A stretch of 64,000 nt of DNA from Pseudomonas asplenii (lineage in GTDB: Bacteria > Pseudomonadota > Gammaproteobacteria > Pseudomonadales > Pseudomonadaceae), in NCBI RefSeq assembly GCF_900105475.1, contig NZ_LT629777.1, positions 3,720,001 to 3,784,000 on the forward strand, in the 5' to 3' direction. The notes beneath the pieces were generated by a model, which made no database searches, was not told the origin of the DNA, and worked only from the letters and a program-made list of their open reading frames with translations. Both the position numbers and the translations under genes were made by a program. How positions within the stretch are numbered: position 1 is the stretch's first letter; each line of letters starts with the position of its first letter. Of the stretch, positions 26,617 through 35,810 are shown in pieces.

Positions 26617-27069
26617 ATGAGCGATAGCGTTGAACTCTTCACTGATGGCGCCTGCAAGGGCAACCCCGGTCCTGGCGGCTGGGGAGCGTTGCTGGTGTGC
26701 AAGGGCGTCGAGAAAGAACTCTGGGGTGGCGAGGCCAACACCACCAACAACCGTATGGAACTGATGGGCGCGATTCGTGGCCTGGAAGAACTCAAGCGGC
26801 CCTGTGAAGTGCTGCTGGTGACCGACTCCCAGTACGTGATGAAAGGCATCACCGAGTGGATGGTCAACTGGAAAAAACGCGGCTGGAAGACGGCGGCCAA
26901 GGAACCGGTGAAAAATGCCGACCTCTGGCAGTTGCTCGACGAACAGGTCAGCCGCCACACCGTGAAATGGAAATGGGTACGCGGGCACATCGGCCATCCC
27001 GGTAACGAACGCGCCGACCAGTTGGCCAACCGTGGTGTGGATGAAGTGCGAGGAATCAAGCATGCGTAG
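26617..27069 (+). CDS. rnhA: Ribonuclease HI
   Basis: Cuts the RNA strand of RNA-DNA hybrids. It has 150 residues. Active-site acids are visible: Asp10 in [17 protein letters not shown], Glu in [13 protein letters not shown], Asp in [13 protein letters not shown] and Asp in [10 protein letters not shown], with the catalytic His in RGHIGHPGN. The basic protrusion is [17 protein letters not shown]. The last eight bases overlap the start of dnaQ, a conserved arrangement. Confidence 0.97.
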   Translation: MSDSVELFTDGACKGNPGPGGWGALLVCKGVEKELWGGEANTTNNRMELMGAIRGLEELKRPCEVLLVTDSQYVMKGITEWMVNWKKRGWKTAAKEPVKNADLWQLLDEQVSRHTVKWKWVRGHIGHPGNERADQLANRGVDEVRGIKHA

Positions 27070-27805
27070 TGTGGTACTCGATACCGAAACCACCGGTATG
27101 CCGGTCACCGACGGCCACCGGATCATCGAGATCGGTTGCGTCGAAATCATCGGTCGGCGCCTCACCGGGCGGCATTTCCACGTCTATCTGCAACCGGATC
27201 GCGAAAGCGATGAGGGCGCGATCGGCGTCCACGGTATCACTGACCAGTTCCTGATCGGCAAGCCGCGCTTCGGCGAGGTGGCCGACGAGTTTTTCGAGTT
27301 CATCAAGGGCTCGCAACTGATCATCCACAACGCGGCGTTCGACGTTGGCTTCATCAACAACGAGTTCGCCCTGGCGGGGCTGCACGACCGCGCCGATATC
27401 AGCCAGCACTGCAGCATTCTCGATACCCTGCTGATGGCCCGGGAACGCCACCCGGGGCAGCGCAACAGCCTCGACGCATTGTGCAAGCGTTATGGGGTCG
27501 ACAACTCCGGCCGTGAACTGCACGGCGCCTTGCTCGACTCGGAGATTCTGGCCGACGTCTACCTGACCATGACCGGCGGCCAGACCAGCCTCTCCCTCGC
27601 TGGCAATACCAGCGACGGTGCCGGTGAAGGTGGGGCCGGGCAGGCCAGCGAAATCCGCCGGCTGTCGGCCGATCGCAAGCCGGGCCGGATCATCCGGGCC
27701 AGCGAGAGCGAGCTGGCCGAGCATCAGGCGCGCCTGGAAATCATTGCCAAGTCCGCCGGTGGACCTGCGCTGTGGACGCAACTGGCCGAAGCCGCCGCGC
27801 AATAG
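27062..27805 (+). CDS. dnaQ: DNA polymerase III epsilon subunit, proofreading exonuclease
   Basis: 3'-5' exonuclease that proofreads for the replicative polymerase. It has 247 residues. The DEDDh motifs are present: LDTETTGMP (Exo I, Asp and Glu at residues 7 and 9), [15 protein letters not shown] (Exo II) and [15 protein letters not shown] (Exo III, His and Asp). The C-terminal tail, with [13 protein letters not shown] and [10 protein letters not shown], is a flexible linker plus the segment that contacts the alpha subunit. The start [12 protein letters not shown] lies inside the rnhA end, implying coupled translation. Confidence 0.96.
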   Translation: MRSVVLDTETTGMPVTDGHRIIEIGCVEIIGRRLTGRHFHVYLQPDRESDEGAIGVHGITDQFLIGKPRFGEVADEFFEFIKGSQLIIHNAAFDVGFINNEFALAGLHDRADISQHCSILDTLLMARERHPGQRNSLDALCKRYGVDNSGRELHGALLDSEILADVYLTMTGGQTSLSLAGNTSDGAGEGGAGQASEIRRLSADRKPGRIIRASESELAEHQARLEIIAKSAGGPALWTQLAEAAAQ

Positions 27806-27922
27806 GGTTGTTTGTTACAAGAGTTCTCCTTTCTCTTGTTTCAGCTTCACATGTAGGACAAACAGCTTCTACCCTGAAGGAACAGACGGACGGTGTCCCG
27901 TCGCTTCAGGACTGACAGGCTC

Positions 27923-30178
27923 ATGTACAAGGATTTGAAGTTTCCGATCCTGATCGTGCACCGCGACATCAAGGCCGACACGGTTGCCGGTGATCGGGTA
28001 CGGGGAATCGCGCGGGAGCTCGAGCAGGACGGTTTCAGCGTCTTCTGTGCGGTCGACTATGCCGAAGGCCGCCTGGTCGCCTCGACCCACCATGGTCTGG
28101 CCTGCCTGCTGATCGCGGCCGAGGGCGCCGGGGAAAACACTCACCTGCTGCAGAACATGGTCGAGTTGATCCGCTTGGCGCGGGTCCGTGCTCCCGATCT
28201 GCCGATCTTTGCCCTGGGCGAGCAGGTCACTCTGGAAAATGCGCCGGCCGACGCCATGAGCGAGCTCAATCAGCTGCGCGGCATCCTCTACCTGTTCGAG
28301 GACACGGTACCGTTCCTGTCCCGGCAGGTCGCCCGGGCAGCGCGCAATTACCTGGATGGCCTGCTGCCGCCCTTTTTCCGCGCGCTGGTGCAGCACACCG
28401 CCGATTCCAACTACTCCTGGCACACGCCTGGGCACGGCGGCGGCGTGGCTTACCGCAAGAGCCCGGTGGGGCAGGCGTTTCATCAGTTTTTTGGCGAAAA
28501 TACCCTGCGTTCCGACCTGTCTGTCTCGGTACCGGAACTCGGTTCGTTGCTCGATCACACCGGCCCGCTGGCCGAGGCCGAGGCTCGGGCGGCGCGCAAT
28601 TTTGGCGCCGATCACACGTTCTTCGTGATCAATGGCACGTCAACCGCGAACAAGATCGTCTGGCACTCGATGGTCGGTCGCGATGACCTGGTGCTGGTCG
28701 ATCGCAACTGCCACAAGTCGGTGCTGCACTCGATCATCATGACCGGTGCCATCCCGCTGTACCTGTGCCCGGAGCGCAACGAACTGGGGATCATCGGTCC
28801 GATTCCGCTGAGCGAGTTCAGTCGCGAGTCGATCCAGGCAAAGATCGACGCCAGCCCGCTGACCCGTGGCCGCGAGCCGAGGGTGAAGCTGGCGGTGGTC
28901 ACCAACTCGACCTACGACGGTCTGTGCTACAACGCCGAACTGATCAAGCAGGGCCTTGGCAACAGTGTCGAGGTCTTGCACTTTGACGAAGCCTGGTACG
29001 CCTATGCGGCCTTCCATGAGTTCTTTGCCGGGCGCTACGGCATGGGCACCTCGCGTACTCCGGACAGTCCGCTGGTGTTCACCACGCACTCGACGCACAA
29101 GCTGCTCGCGGCCTTCAGCCAGGCCTCGATGATCCATGTGCAGGATGGTGGGGCACGCCAACTGGACCGCGATCGCTTCAACGAAGCGTTCATGATGCAT
29201 ATCTCGACCTCGCCGCAGTACAGCATCATCGCCTCGCTGGACGTGGCCTCGGCGATGATGGAAGGGCCGGCGGGGCGTTCGCTGCTCCAGGAAATGTTCG
29301 ATGAGGCGCTGAGCTTTCGCCGGGCCCTGGCCAATCTCCGGCAGCATATCGCCGCCGATGACTGGTGGTTCAGCATCTGGCAGGCGCCACGGGTAGAGGG
29401 CATCGACCGGGTCGAGACCGCTGACTGGTTGCTTGAACCGCAAGCCGATTGGCATGGCTTCGGTGAGGTTGCCGAGGACTATGTGCTGCTCGATCCGATC
29501 AAGGTCACTCTGGTGATGCCGGGCCTGACCGCCGGTGGCGCCCTGAGCGAGCGGGGTATTCCGGCGGCGGTGGTCAGCAAGTTTCTCTGGGAACGTGGCC
29601 TGGTGGTCGAGAAGACCGGCCTCTACTCCTTCCTGGTGCTGTTCTCGATGGGCATCACCAAGGGCAAATGGAGCACCCTGCTGACGGAGTTGCTGGACTT
29701 CAAACGCAACTATGACGCCAACACCAGCCTGGCCAGTTGCCTGCCATCGGTGGCCCGGCAGGGGCCGCAGCGTTACCAGGGTATGGGGTTGCGCGACCTG
29801 TGCGATCAACTGCATGGCTGTTATCACAGCAATGCCACGGCCAAACATCTCAAACGCATGTATACGGCCTTGCCGGAAGTCGCCATGAAACCTGCCGATG
29901 CCTACGATCTTTTGGTCCGCGGTGAGGTCGAAGCGGTACCGATCGATGCATTGCAGGGGCGGGTCGCGGCGGTCATGCTGGTACCTTACCCGCCGGGGAT
30001 TCCCCTGATCATGCCGGGTGAGCGTTTCACCGAGACGACCCGCTCGATTATCGACTACCTGGCCTTCGCCCGCGCCTTCGACAGCGGTTTCCCCGGTTTT
30101 GTCGCCGACGTGCACGGCCTGCAACATGAAGACAACGGTCATGGCCGATGCTATACCGTCGATTGCATCAAGGAATGA
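27923..30178 (+). CDS. ldcA: PLP-dependent lysine decarboxylase (LdcA type)
   Basis: Decarboxylates lysine to cadaverine, by close resemblance to P. aeruginosa LdcA, which starts lysine catabolism. It has 751 residues. The N-terminal response-regulator-like wing domain begins MYKDLKFPILIVHRD. The fold-I PLP domain follows, with HTPGHGGGVAY, NGTSTANKIV and Lys393 in THSTHKLLAAFSQ as the expected PLP lysine, then the C-terminal domain with PYPPGIPLIMPGE. Arginine or ornithine specificity cannot be excluded from sequence. The start is the methionine that begins family members. A small inverted repeat (ACAAGAG and CTCTTGT) lies about 95 bases upstream. A GNAT gene follows after 19 bases. Confidence 0.93.
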   Translation: MYKDLKFPILIVHRDIKADTVAGDRVRGIARELEQDGFSVFCAVDYAEGRLVASTHHGLACLLIAAEGAGENTHLLQNMVELIRLARVRAPDLPIFALGEQVTLENAPADAMSELNQLRGILYLFEDTVPFLSRQVARAARNYLDGLLPPFFRALVQHTADSNYSWHTPGHGGGVAYRKSPVGQAFHQFFGENTLRSDLSVSVPELGSLLDHTGPLAEAEARAARNFGADHTFFVINGTSTANKIVWHSMVGRDDLVLVDRNCHKSVLHSIIMTGAIPLYLCPERNELGIIGPIPLSEFSRESIQAKIDASPLTRGREPRVKLAVVTNSTYDGLCYNAELIKQGLGNSVEVLHFDEAWYAYAAFHEFFAGRYGMGTSRTPDSPLVFTTHSTHKLLAAFSQASMIHVQDGGARQLDRDRFNEAFMMHISTSPQYSIIASLDVASAMMEGPAGRSLLQEMFDEALSFRRALANLRQHIAADDWWFSIWQAPRVEGIDRVETADWLLEPQADWHGFGEVAEDYVLLDPIKVTLVMPGLTAGGALSERGIPAAVVSKFLWERGLVVEKTGLYSFLVLFSMGITKGKWSTLLTELLDFKRNYDANTSLASCLPSVARQGPQRYQGMGLRDLCDQLHGCYHSNATAKHLKRMYTALPEVAMKPADAYDLLVRGEVEAVPIDALQGRVAAVMLVPYPPGIPLIMPGERFTETTRSIIDYLAFARAFDSGFPGFVADVHGLQHEDNGHGRCYTVDCIKE

Positions 30179-30197
30179 GGATGGGACAGTTCCCCCT

Positions 30198-30770
30198 ATG
30201 CATTTAGTCATGAACCCGAAAGACCCTGAAGTCTCGGTCCGGGTGGCCGACGAGGGCTTCTCCGAGTACATCTGGGGCAGCGATTTCAGTTTTCAGGTCA
30301 AGGCCTATGGCCGGGCCGAGATAGGCCGCAAGGTCGAGCAGTGGTCGCTGTCCTCGGTGGGCCCCTACCGCAAGTGTTATGGTATCGACCCCGAGGAGTT
30401 CGCCAGCTTTCGCGGCAAGGCCGACAGCGCGATCTTCATGGCCTACCTCGATGGCCGGCCTGCCGGTCATGTGGTGGTCAGTACCAACTGGAACGGTTTT
30501 GCCCATGTCGACGAACTGGCGGTGGATACCCGTGCGCGGCGTCACGGCGTGGCCAGGGCCCTGCTGGAAGAGGTGCGATTCTGGAGCGAGAAGAAGAACC
30601 TGCCGGGGGTCATGCTGGAAACCCAGAACAACAACCTGGGCGCCTGTCGCCTGTACGAGCGTTGCGGGTATGTACTGGGTGGCATGGATCATCTGCGTTA
30701 TCGCGGGATCGACGTACATACTCGGGAAGTGGCGTTGTTCTGGTACCTGTTGTTCGCGCCGCCGGCCTGA
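30198..30770 (+). CDS. GNAT acetyltransferase, streptothricin acetyltransferase-like
   Basis: Acetyl-CoA-dependent N-acetyltransferase. It has 190 residues. Motif A is VDELAVDTRARRHGVARALL with the acetyl-CoA loop RxxGxA. The segment VMLETQNNNLGACRLYERCG and the ending VALFWYLLF closely resemble streptothricin acetyltransferases (Sat/SatA), which acetylate the beta-lysine amino group of that antibiotic. The start could be ATG 30198 or ATG 30210; neither has a strong ribosome site. It lies 19 bases after ldcA and is probably co-transcribed, so a lysine- or diamine-related substrate is plausible. It converges on a LysR gene three bases away. Confidence 0.82.
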   Translation: MHLVMNPKDPEVSVRVADEGFSEYIWGSDFSFQVKAYGRAEIGRKVEQWSLSSVGPYRKCYGIDPEEFASFRGKADSAIFMAYLDGRPAGHVVVSTNWNGFAHVDELAVDTRARRHGVARALLEEVRFWSEKKNLPGVMLETQNNNLGACRLYERCGYVLGGMDHLRYRGIDVHTREVALFWYLLFAPPA

Positions 30771-30773
30771 GGG

Positions 30774-31670
30774 TCAGGTCGGTGCCAGCATGGCCGCGGC
30801 CTTTTCGCCGATGATTTCCAGCAAGGCCTTCTGCGCCGCCGACGGTTGTTGCTCCTTCAAGGTCAGGGCGTACAGGGTGATGGGGACGGCCGGCGACAGC
30901 GGGCAGACATCCAGCCCGCCAGCCCTGGCGCCCACGGCCGTGAACGGATCGACGATCGCCAGGCCCTCACCGGCCTCGACCATGCTGCGCATCATCTGAT
31001 AGGTCTGGACCCGTGTCTGCACCTGCGGTGGCGGGCGCAGGCCCTGCAGCTTGCTGTCGAGCAGCAGGCTGAGGGTGTCCTGTTGTTCCAGGCCGATCAT
31101 CGATTGCCCGGCCAGGTCTTGCAGGGAGATATATTTCTGTTTCGGTTGCAACCAGCCATGGGGTGCGAGCAATTGCAGCTTGCCCTGGGCCAGGGCTTGG
31201 CAGTCGATCTGTGGATGCTCGGGGTCGTTCAGGCTCAGGCCCAGTTCGATTTCGTGCAACAGCAGGTTGCGGACGATCTCGCGGGTGTGCTGGCTGGCGA
31301 GGGTGCACGGGGTTTCCCGAAAGCGCCGGCGCAGGGCGGCGATGCCTTGTGGCAGCAGGTGCTGGGCGAGTGTCGGGGTGCAGGTCACCCGCAGGGGAGG
31401 AGCCTGGTGCTGGCGCAGTTCACTGGCCAGCCGCCGCAGCGGCTCAAGTTCCCGATACAGGTGGCTGATCTGTGGCTGCAACTCGCGGGTTTCGCGCGTG
31501 GCCTGCATCCGTCCGCGTACCGTGGCGAACAGCAGGAAGCCCAGTTGTTGCTCGGCATCCTGCAGGGTGGCACTGAGCGTGGCCGCCGGCAGTTGCAGCA
31601 ACTCGGCGGCGGCGCCGAGGTTGCCGGTCTGCAGGATGGCCTGGATTACTTCGATATGGCGTAGACGCAT
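30774..31670 (-). CDS. LysR-family transcriptional regulator
   Basis: DNA-binding regulator of unknown target. It has 298 residues. The N-terminal winged helix-turn-helix is TGNLGAAAELLQLPAATLSA within residues 15-34, followed by the linker helix and a periplasmic-binding-like effector domain (about 93-295) with SLNDPEHP, LAPHGWL and MVEAGEGLAIVDPFTA. No gene lies divergent within 90 bases, so its target is not evident from context; the nearest upstream gene is a 79-residue protein transcribed in the same direction. Confidence 0.9.
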   Translation of the reverse strand: MRLRHIEVIQAILQTGNLGAAAELLQLPAATLSATLQDAEQQLGFLLFATVRGRMQATRETRELQPQISHLYRELEPLRRLASELRQHQAPPLRVTCTPTLAQHLLPQGIAALRRRFRETPCTLASQHTREIVRNLLLHEIELGLSLNDPEHPQIDCQALAQGKLQLLAPHGWLQPKQKYISLQDLAGQSMIGLEQQDTLSLLLDSKLQGLRPPPQVQTRVQTYQMMRSMVEAGEGLAIVDPFTAVGARAGGLDVCPLSPAVPITLYALTLKEQQPSAAQKALLEIIGEKAAAMLAPT

Positions 31671-31766
31671 GCTTGAAGTCCATGTCCCGCACGGAGGAGG
31701 TCAGTGGACTGATCCTAACCCAAGTTGGCCTGCAAGACTGCAGGTCGCCGTGCGTTCAGCGCTGCG

Positions 31767-32006
31767 TCATGAATCGGTCGGGGCGGTTTCCGGTTCGCGC
31801 GTCAGGGTGATCCCCGACTGGACCAGCATGAACTCGTTATTGTCGAGTTTATTGACGCGATCGCCAATGGCCAGTTTATAGGTGGTGACAGGCTCCGTGC
31901 TGGCCAGGCCTTCGGCTGAAGGCATGGATTCCTGAAACTCATGCACGGAATAGACGCGACCTTCCGCATCCCTGGCATGAAATTGTCCGACGAGTACTGC
32001 GGCCAT
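31767..32006 (-). CDS. Small conserved hypothetical protein
   Basis: 79 residues, soluble, no signal peptide or membrane helix. It begins MAAVLVGQFHARDAEGRVYS and contains VTTYKLAIGDRVNKLDNNEF near the C-terminus. The strand-rich pattern and length resemble small proteins of unknown function that are common in Pseudomonas. CAGAGG lies upstream of the ATG. I do not recognise a function. It lies 97 bases upstream of the LysR gene in the same direction, so the two may share a transcript. Confidence 0.7.
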   Translation of the reverse strand: MAAVLVGQFHARDAEGRVYSVHEFQESMPSAEGLASTEPVTTYKLAIGDRVNKLDNNEFMLVQSGITLTREPETAPTDS

Positions 32007-32224
32007 CTGTTTAGAACCTCTGGAAATTAACTACCGATGTGCGGGTCTGTAGACCGTGCCCGGCTTGGGGAAGTTTTGTCCCGGGAAAAAAATAGTCAGG
32101 CGATCCTGCCGCTTATGTCGTTGGCAAGGGGCCATATCCTGTGCTGTTTGGGGAAAAATCTGACAATAGCCTGGGATGATCATCTATAACTAAAGATCCC
32201 TTGTCCCACGTATCAGGAGTGTCC

Positions 32225-32782
32225 ATGAGTAATCTCCATACCGTCGCCGTGCTGGTAGGCAGCCTGAGAAAAGAGTCGATCAACCGCAAGGTGGCGCTGG
32301 CCCTGGCTGACCTGGCACCGGCGAACCTCAAGCTGAAGATTGTCGAGATCGGTGACCTGCCGCTGTATAACGAGGATATCGACGGCACGCCCCCTGCGGC
32401 CTACAGCACTTTTCGCGAGCAGATCGCGGCGGCCGATGCAGTGTTGTTCGTGACCCCGGAGTACAACCGCTCGGTCCCTGCCGCGTTGAAAAACGCCATC
32501 GATGTCGGTTCGCGGCCCTACGGCAAGAGTGCCTGGAGCGGCAAGCCGGGCGCGGTGATCAGCGTTTCGCCGAGCCCCATCGGTGGTTTTGGTGCCAACC
32601 ACCATTTGCGTCAGTCGCTGGTGTTTCTGAATGTACCCTGCATGCAGCAGCCGGAGGCCTATTTCGGTGGGGCGGGCAGTGCATTCGATGAGGCGGGCAA
32701 GCTGTCGGAGCAGAGCAAACCGTTCCTGCAGGGCTTTATCAACGCCTATGGGCAGTGGGTGGAGCAGCACAAGAAGGCCTGA
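32225..32782 (+). CDS. NADPH-dependent FMN reductase (ChrR/YieF-like)
   Basis: Flavodoxin-fold enzyme that uses NAD(P)H to reduce FMN-bound acceptors such as quinones; relatives also reduce chromate. It has 185 residues. The FMN phosphate-binding loop is GSLRKESINRKVA (residues about 12-24), followed by VTPEYNRSVPAALKNAID, a signature of this family. SPSPIGGFGANHHLRQSL matches the second flavin segment. A consensus AGGAG lies 7 bases before the ATG. It stands alone and converges on phnX across a perfect palindrome. Confidence 0.92.
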   Translation: MSNLHTVAVLVGSLRKESINRKVALALADLAPANLKLKIVEIGDLPLYNEDIDGTPPAAYSTFREQIAAADAVLFVTPEYNRSVPAALKNAIDVGSRPYGKSAWSGKPGAVISVSPSPIGGFGANHHLRQSLVFLNVPCMQQPEAYFGGAGSAFDEAGKLSEQSKPFLQGFINAYGQWVEQHKKA

Positions 32783-32799
32783 GGTTTTTGCGGGAACTG

Positions 32800-32831
32800 A
32801 CGGTGTAGGTCATGGCCATGACCTACACCGT
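32800..32831. terminator. Perfect palindrome between convergent genes
   Basis: ACGGTGTAGGTCATGG is followed immediately by its exact reverse complement. It lies between the stop codons of the FMN reductase and phnX and is followed by no T-run on either side. A shared transcript-end structure is the simplest reading. Confidence 0.6.
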
Positions 32832-32839
32832 TACAACGC

Positions 32840-33667
32840 TCAACAGCCCTGTGGCATTTCCCCGTTCGCCAGGCGCTGATTGATCGCCGCAATCACCTGC
32901 GGCAACTCGTTGAGGGTATCGATCAGGTAATGTGGGCGCGAGCCTTCGAACAGGGCGTGGATGCGTTGGCGCTCGCTCGTCAGGCGGGCGCTGTCCAGTG
33001 CCTGGTAGGTTGCATAATCGAGTCCCAGGGCATTGCCGGAGCAGACCAGGGCCACCGTCCACATCCCGGCCCGGCGACCTTCGAGAATCCCCGGTACCGT
33101 ATCGTCGACCTTCACGCACGCCGCGACATCGTCGATGCCCAGGGCGATCACGTTCGCCAGCGCCTGGGCCGGCCACGGGCGGCCATTGGGCACCTCGTCG
33201 GTGGCGACCACATGGTCCGCGATGTAGCCGTTGCTGGCGGCCAACTCGACGACCTTGGTCATCACCTGGGCCGGGTAGCCGGAACACGAGCCGATCTTCA
33301 GGCCCAGGCGCCGCAGTTCGGCGATGGTGTCGAGGGCGCCAGGAATCAGCGCCGAATGTTCGGCGATCTTTTCGATCTGCAACGGCATGAAGCGCTGGTA
33401 GATTGCGGTCACATCCGCATCGCTGGGCGTGCGTCCGAACACCTGGCGATAACGTTCGGCGATCGGCGGCTGGTTGCACAGACTGCGGATGTGATCCCAC
33501 TTGCCCATGCCCATCGGCCCCCGCGCTTCTTCGATGGAGACGTGCACGGCGAACTCGGCGAAGGCCTCGACGAAGATCTGGGTCGGCGCGAACGAGCCGA
33601 AGTCGACGACGGTGCCGGCCCAGTCGAGGATGGCTGCTTGCAGTCGGGTCGGTGGGGTGTAGTTCAT
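32840..33667 (-). CDS. phnX: Phosphonoacetaldehyde hydrolase
   Basis: HAD-family enzyme that cleaves the C-P bond of phosphonoacetaldehyde to acetaldehyde and phosphate. It has 275 residues. The nucleophile is Asp15 in [15 protein letters not shown]. The Schiff-base lysine of this family is Lys56 in [12 protein letters not shown] in the cap domain. KIGSCSGYP and [15 protein letters not shown] supply the phosphate- and Mg-binding HAD motifs. It is downstream of phnW by 10 bases, giving the two-step route from 2-aminoethylphosphonate to acetaldehyde. The start giving [10 protein letters not shown] was chosen over a codon six residues upstream on family length. Confidence 0.94.
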   Translation of the reverse strand: MNYTPPTRLQAAILDWAGTVVDFGSFAPTQIFVEAFAEFAVHVSIEEARGPMGMGKWDHIRSLCNQPPIAERYRQVFGRTPSDADVTAIYQRFMPLQIEKIAEHSALIPGALDTIAELRRLGLKIGSCSGYPAQVMTKVVELAASNGYIADHVVATDEVPNGRPWPAQALANVIALGIDDVAACVKVDDTVPGILEGRRAGMWTVALVCSGNALGLDYATYQALDSARLTSERQRIHALFEGSRPHYLIDTLNELPQVIAAINQRLANGEMPQGC

Positions 33668-33677
33668 GGCAGTTACC

Positions 33678-34835
33678 TCAGGCACGCAAGTGGGTGTTCA
33701 TGGTGGGCGTGGCAACGCCCGGAATTTGCAGGGGCGTTACGTCCATTTCATTCAGCGCCTCGCCGATTGCCCGGGCTGCGGCTTGCAGGTCGTGGCGGCT
33801 GACGTCGCCAATGCAGCCGACACGGAAGGTGTCGACCTCGGTCAACTTGCCCGGATAGAGAATAAAACCCTTGGCCTTGACCCGCTCATAGAGCGTCTTG
33901 AAGTCGTAGCGCGGGTCTTGCGGCGCATGTACTGTGACGATGATCGGCGCCTGGATGGCCGCTGGCAGAAAGCTGCGCAGGCCGAGCCTGGCCAACTCAT
34001 CGAGTAGCACCTGGCAGTTGTCGGTGTAACGTCGATGACGGGCCGGCTGGCCGCCTTGCTCCTGATATTGCAGCAGCGCTTCATGCAGGGCGGCGACCAC
34101 ATGGGTCGGTGGCGTGAAGCGCCACTGGCCGGTCCGGGCCAGGTAGGCCTGCTGGTCATGCAAGTCCATCGCCAGTGAATGCGAATTGCCCGCGGCCGCT
34201 GCCAGGCTGGCTTTGTGGGCTAATACGAAACCCATGCCCGGCACGCCTTCCAGGCATTTGCCCGAAGCGGCGATCAGTGCCTCGAACGGCACCCGTCGCG
34301 CGTCGATGGGCAGGGCGCCGAAGGAACTCATGGCGTCGATGATCAGGCGTTTGCCGTGGCGGGCGACGACCTCGGCGATCGGCTCCAGCGGGTTGAGGAG
34401 GCCGGTGCCGGTTTCGCAATGGATCAGCGCGACATGACTGATCGCCGGATCGGCGAGCAGCCGCTGTTCGACTTCGGCCGCATCGCACGGCTGATCCTCG
34501 GCGGTTTCCAGGGTGCAGAAAGTTCGGCCGAGCACCGCGCAGATGGCCGCCAGGCGCTTGCCATAGGCGCCATTGATCAGCACCAGAACCTTGCCGTCGC
34601 GAGGCACCAGCGTGCCGATGGCCGCCTCTACGGCAAAGGTCCCGCTGCCTTGCAAGGGCACGCAATGATGGCTCTCGGCGCCGTTGACGATGGTCAGCAA
34701 GCGCTCGCAGACGCTGGCGGTGAGTCGGTTGAAACGCTCGTCCCATGAGCCCCAGTCCTGCAGCAACGCCTGGCGGGTGCGGGCCGAGGTGGTGAGCGGA
34801 CCGGGGGTGAGCAGGATGGGAGCGGCGGTACTCAT
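33678..34835 (-). CDS. phnW: 2-aminoethylphosphonate--pyruvate transaminase
   Basis: PLP enzyme that moves the amino group of 2-aminoethylphosphonate to pyruvate, giving phosphonoacetaldehyde and alanine. It has 385 residues. The N-terminal [19 protein letters not shown] and [16 protein letters not shown] are typical, and the PLP lysine is Lys193 in [12 protein letters not shown]. The C-terminal [20 protein letters not shown] is also a family mark. Start: the second of two ATG codons, seven bases after AGGAA; the first is too close to it. phnW-phnX form an operon, divergent from a LysR gene that probably controls it. No phosphonate transporter is seen beside it. Confidence 0.94.
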   Translation of the reverse strand: MSTAAPILLTPGPLTTSARTRQALLQDWGSWDERFNRLTASVCERLLTIVNGAESHHCVPLQGSGTFAVEAAIGTLVPRDGKVLVLINGAYGKRLAAICAVLGRTFCTLETAEDQPCDAAEVEQRLLADPAISHVALIHCETGTGLLNPLEPIAEVVARHGKRLIIDAMSSFGALPIDARRVPFEALIAASGKCLEGVPGMGFVLAHKASLAAAAGNSHSLAMDLHDQQAYLARTGQWRFTPPTHVVAALHEALLQYQEQGGQPARHRRYTDNCQVLLDELARLGLRSFLPAAIQAPIIVTVHAPQDPRYDFKTLYERVKAKGFILYPGKLTEVDTFRVGCIGDVSRHDLQAAARAIGEALNEMDVTPLQIPGVATPTMNTHLRA

Positions 34836-34889
34836 GGGCATTTCCTGTGGCGCTGATCATTGACGGGATACAGGGCATAAGTTGCGGTT

Positions 34890-34925
34890 TGCCTTGTTAT
34901 CAATCAAATTGTTTGTTGTTATGCG
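34890..34925. promoter_or_regulatory. AT-rich divergent control region of phnWX and its LysR gene
   Basis: The 114-base gap contains an AT-rich patch with CAATCAAATTG at 34901-34911, a dyad with four-base arms, in otherwise GC-rich DNA. LysR proteins usually bind dyads in such divergent gaps; the exact site is inferred only. Confidence 0.4.
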
Positions 34926-34949
34926 AGCTATAAGTGAGGCCGATAGCCA

Positions 34950-35807
34950 ATGAACCTGTTCCAACTCCGCGCATTCGACGCCGTGGCCCGCGAGGGCAGT
35001 TTTACCCGCGCTGCCGCTCGCCTGTTCATCAGCCAGCCGGCGGTGACCGGGCATATCAAGGCCCTCGAGGAGCATTATCAGGTCACGTTGTTGCGCCGTA
35101 CCGCGCGGCGGGTGGAGTTGACGGAGCAGGGCACCCGGCTGGCGGCGATCACCCGGGCCATGTTCGGGCTGGCCGAAGAGGCGCGGGTCATGCTCGAGGC
35201 CAACCGCCAGTTACTGACCGGACGCCTGGAGGTCGCAGCGGACGGGCCGCATCGGGTCATGCCGATGCTCGCCCGGCTGCGCGAGCGTTATCCTGGGGTC
35301 ACGGTCAACCTGCGGCTCGGCAATGCTCAGGAAACCCTCGCGGCGCTGCTGGCCGAGCATGCCGATGTCGCCGTGCTGACCGAGGTCGAGCCGCGCAAGG
35401 GCCTGCATCTGCACGCCTTGAGCGAGTCGCGGATCTGCGTTCTGGTGCCGGCGGGTCATCCCTGGCAGGACGAGCCCGAGGGCATCGCACTGCAACGCCT
35501 GGATCAGAGAATCATGGTGTTGCGCGAGCCGTCGTCGGTCACCCGCCGGACGTTCGATCAGGCCTGCGGTCTGGCTGGGGTCAATCCGCGGGTATTGCTG
35601 GAACTGGACAGTCGCGAAGCGGTGACCGAAGCGGTGGCTGCCGACCTGGGGTTGGGCATCGTTTCATCCGAGGAGGTCAGCCCTGATCCACGCGTTCGTG
35701 CCGTACCGCTGATCGGCAACGGATTGCACAACCGGCATATGGTCGGTTGTCTGGAGCGGCGTGCCGAGTTGCGCCTGATCCAGGCATTCCTAGGGTTGCT
35801 GGCGTGA
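34950..35807 (+). CDS. LysR-family regulator of phosphonate use (likely)
   Basis: Probable activator of phnWX. It has 285 residues. The N-terminal helix-turn-helix (about residues 16-41) is GSFTRAAARLFISQPAVTGH, the linker helix runs to about 85, and the effector-binding domain covers the rest (RLEVAADGPHRVMPMLARLR, ELDSREAVTEAVAADLGLGI). LysR genes divergent from phnWX that respond to 2-aminoethylphosphonate are known in pseudomonads. That this one does so is inferred from position. The start is the ATG giving MNLFQLRAFDAVAREGSF, a typical LysR opening. Confidence 0.9.
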   Translation: MNLFQLRAFDAVAREGSFTRAAARLFISQPAVTGHIKALEEHYQVTLLRRTARRVELTEQGTRLAAITRAMFGLAEEARVMLEANRQLLTGRLEVAADGPHRVMPMLARLRERYPGVTVNLRLGNAQETLAALLAEHADVAVLTEVEPRKGLHLHALSESRICVLVPAGHPWQDEPEGIALQRLDQRIMVLREPSSVTRRTFDQACGLAGVNPRVLLELDSREAVTEAVAADLGLGIVSSEEVSPDPRVRAVPLIGNGLHNRHMVGCLERRAELRLIQAFLGLLA

Positions 35808-35810
35808 CCT

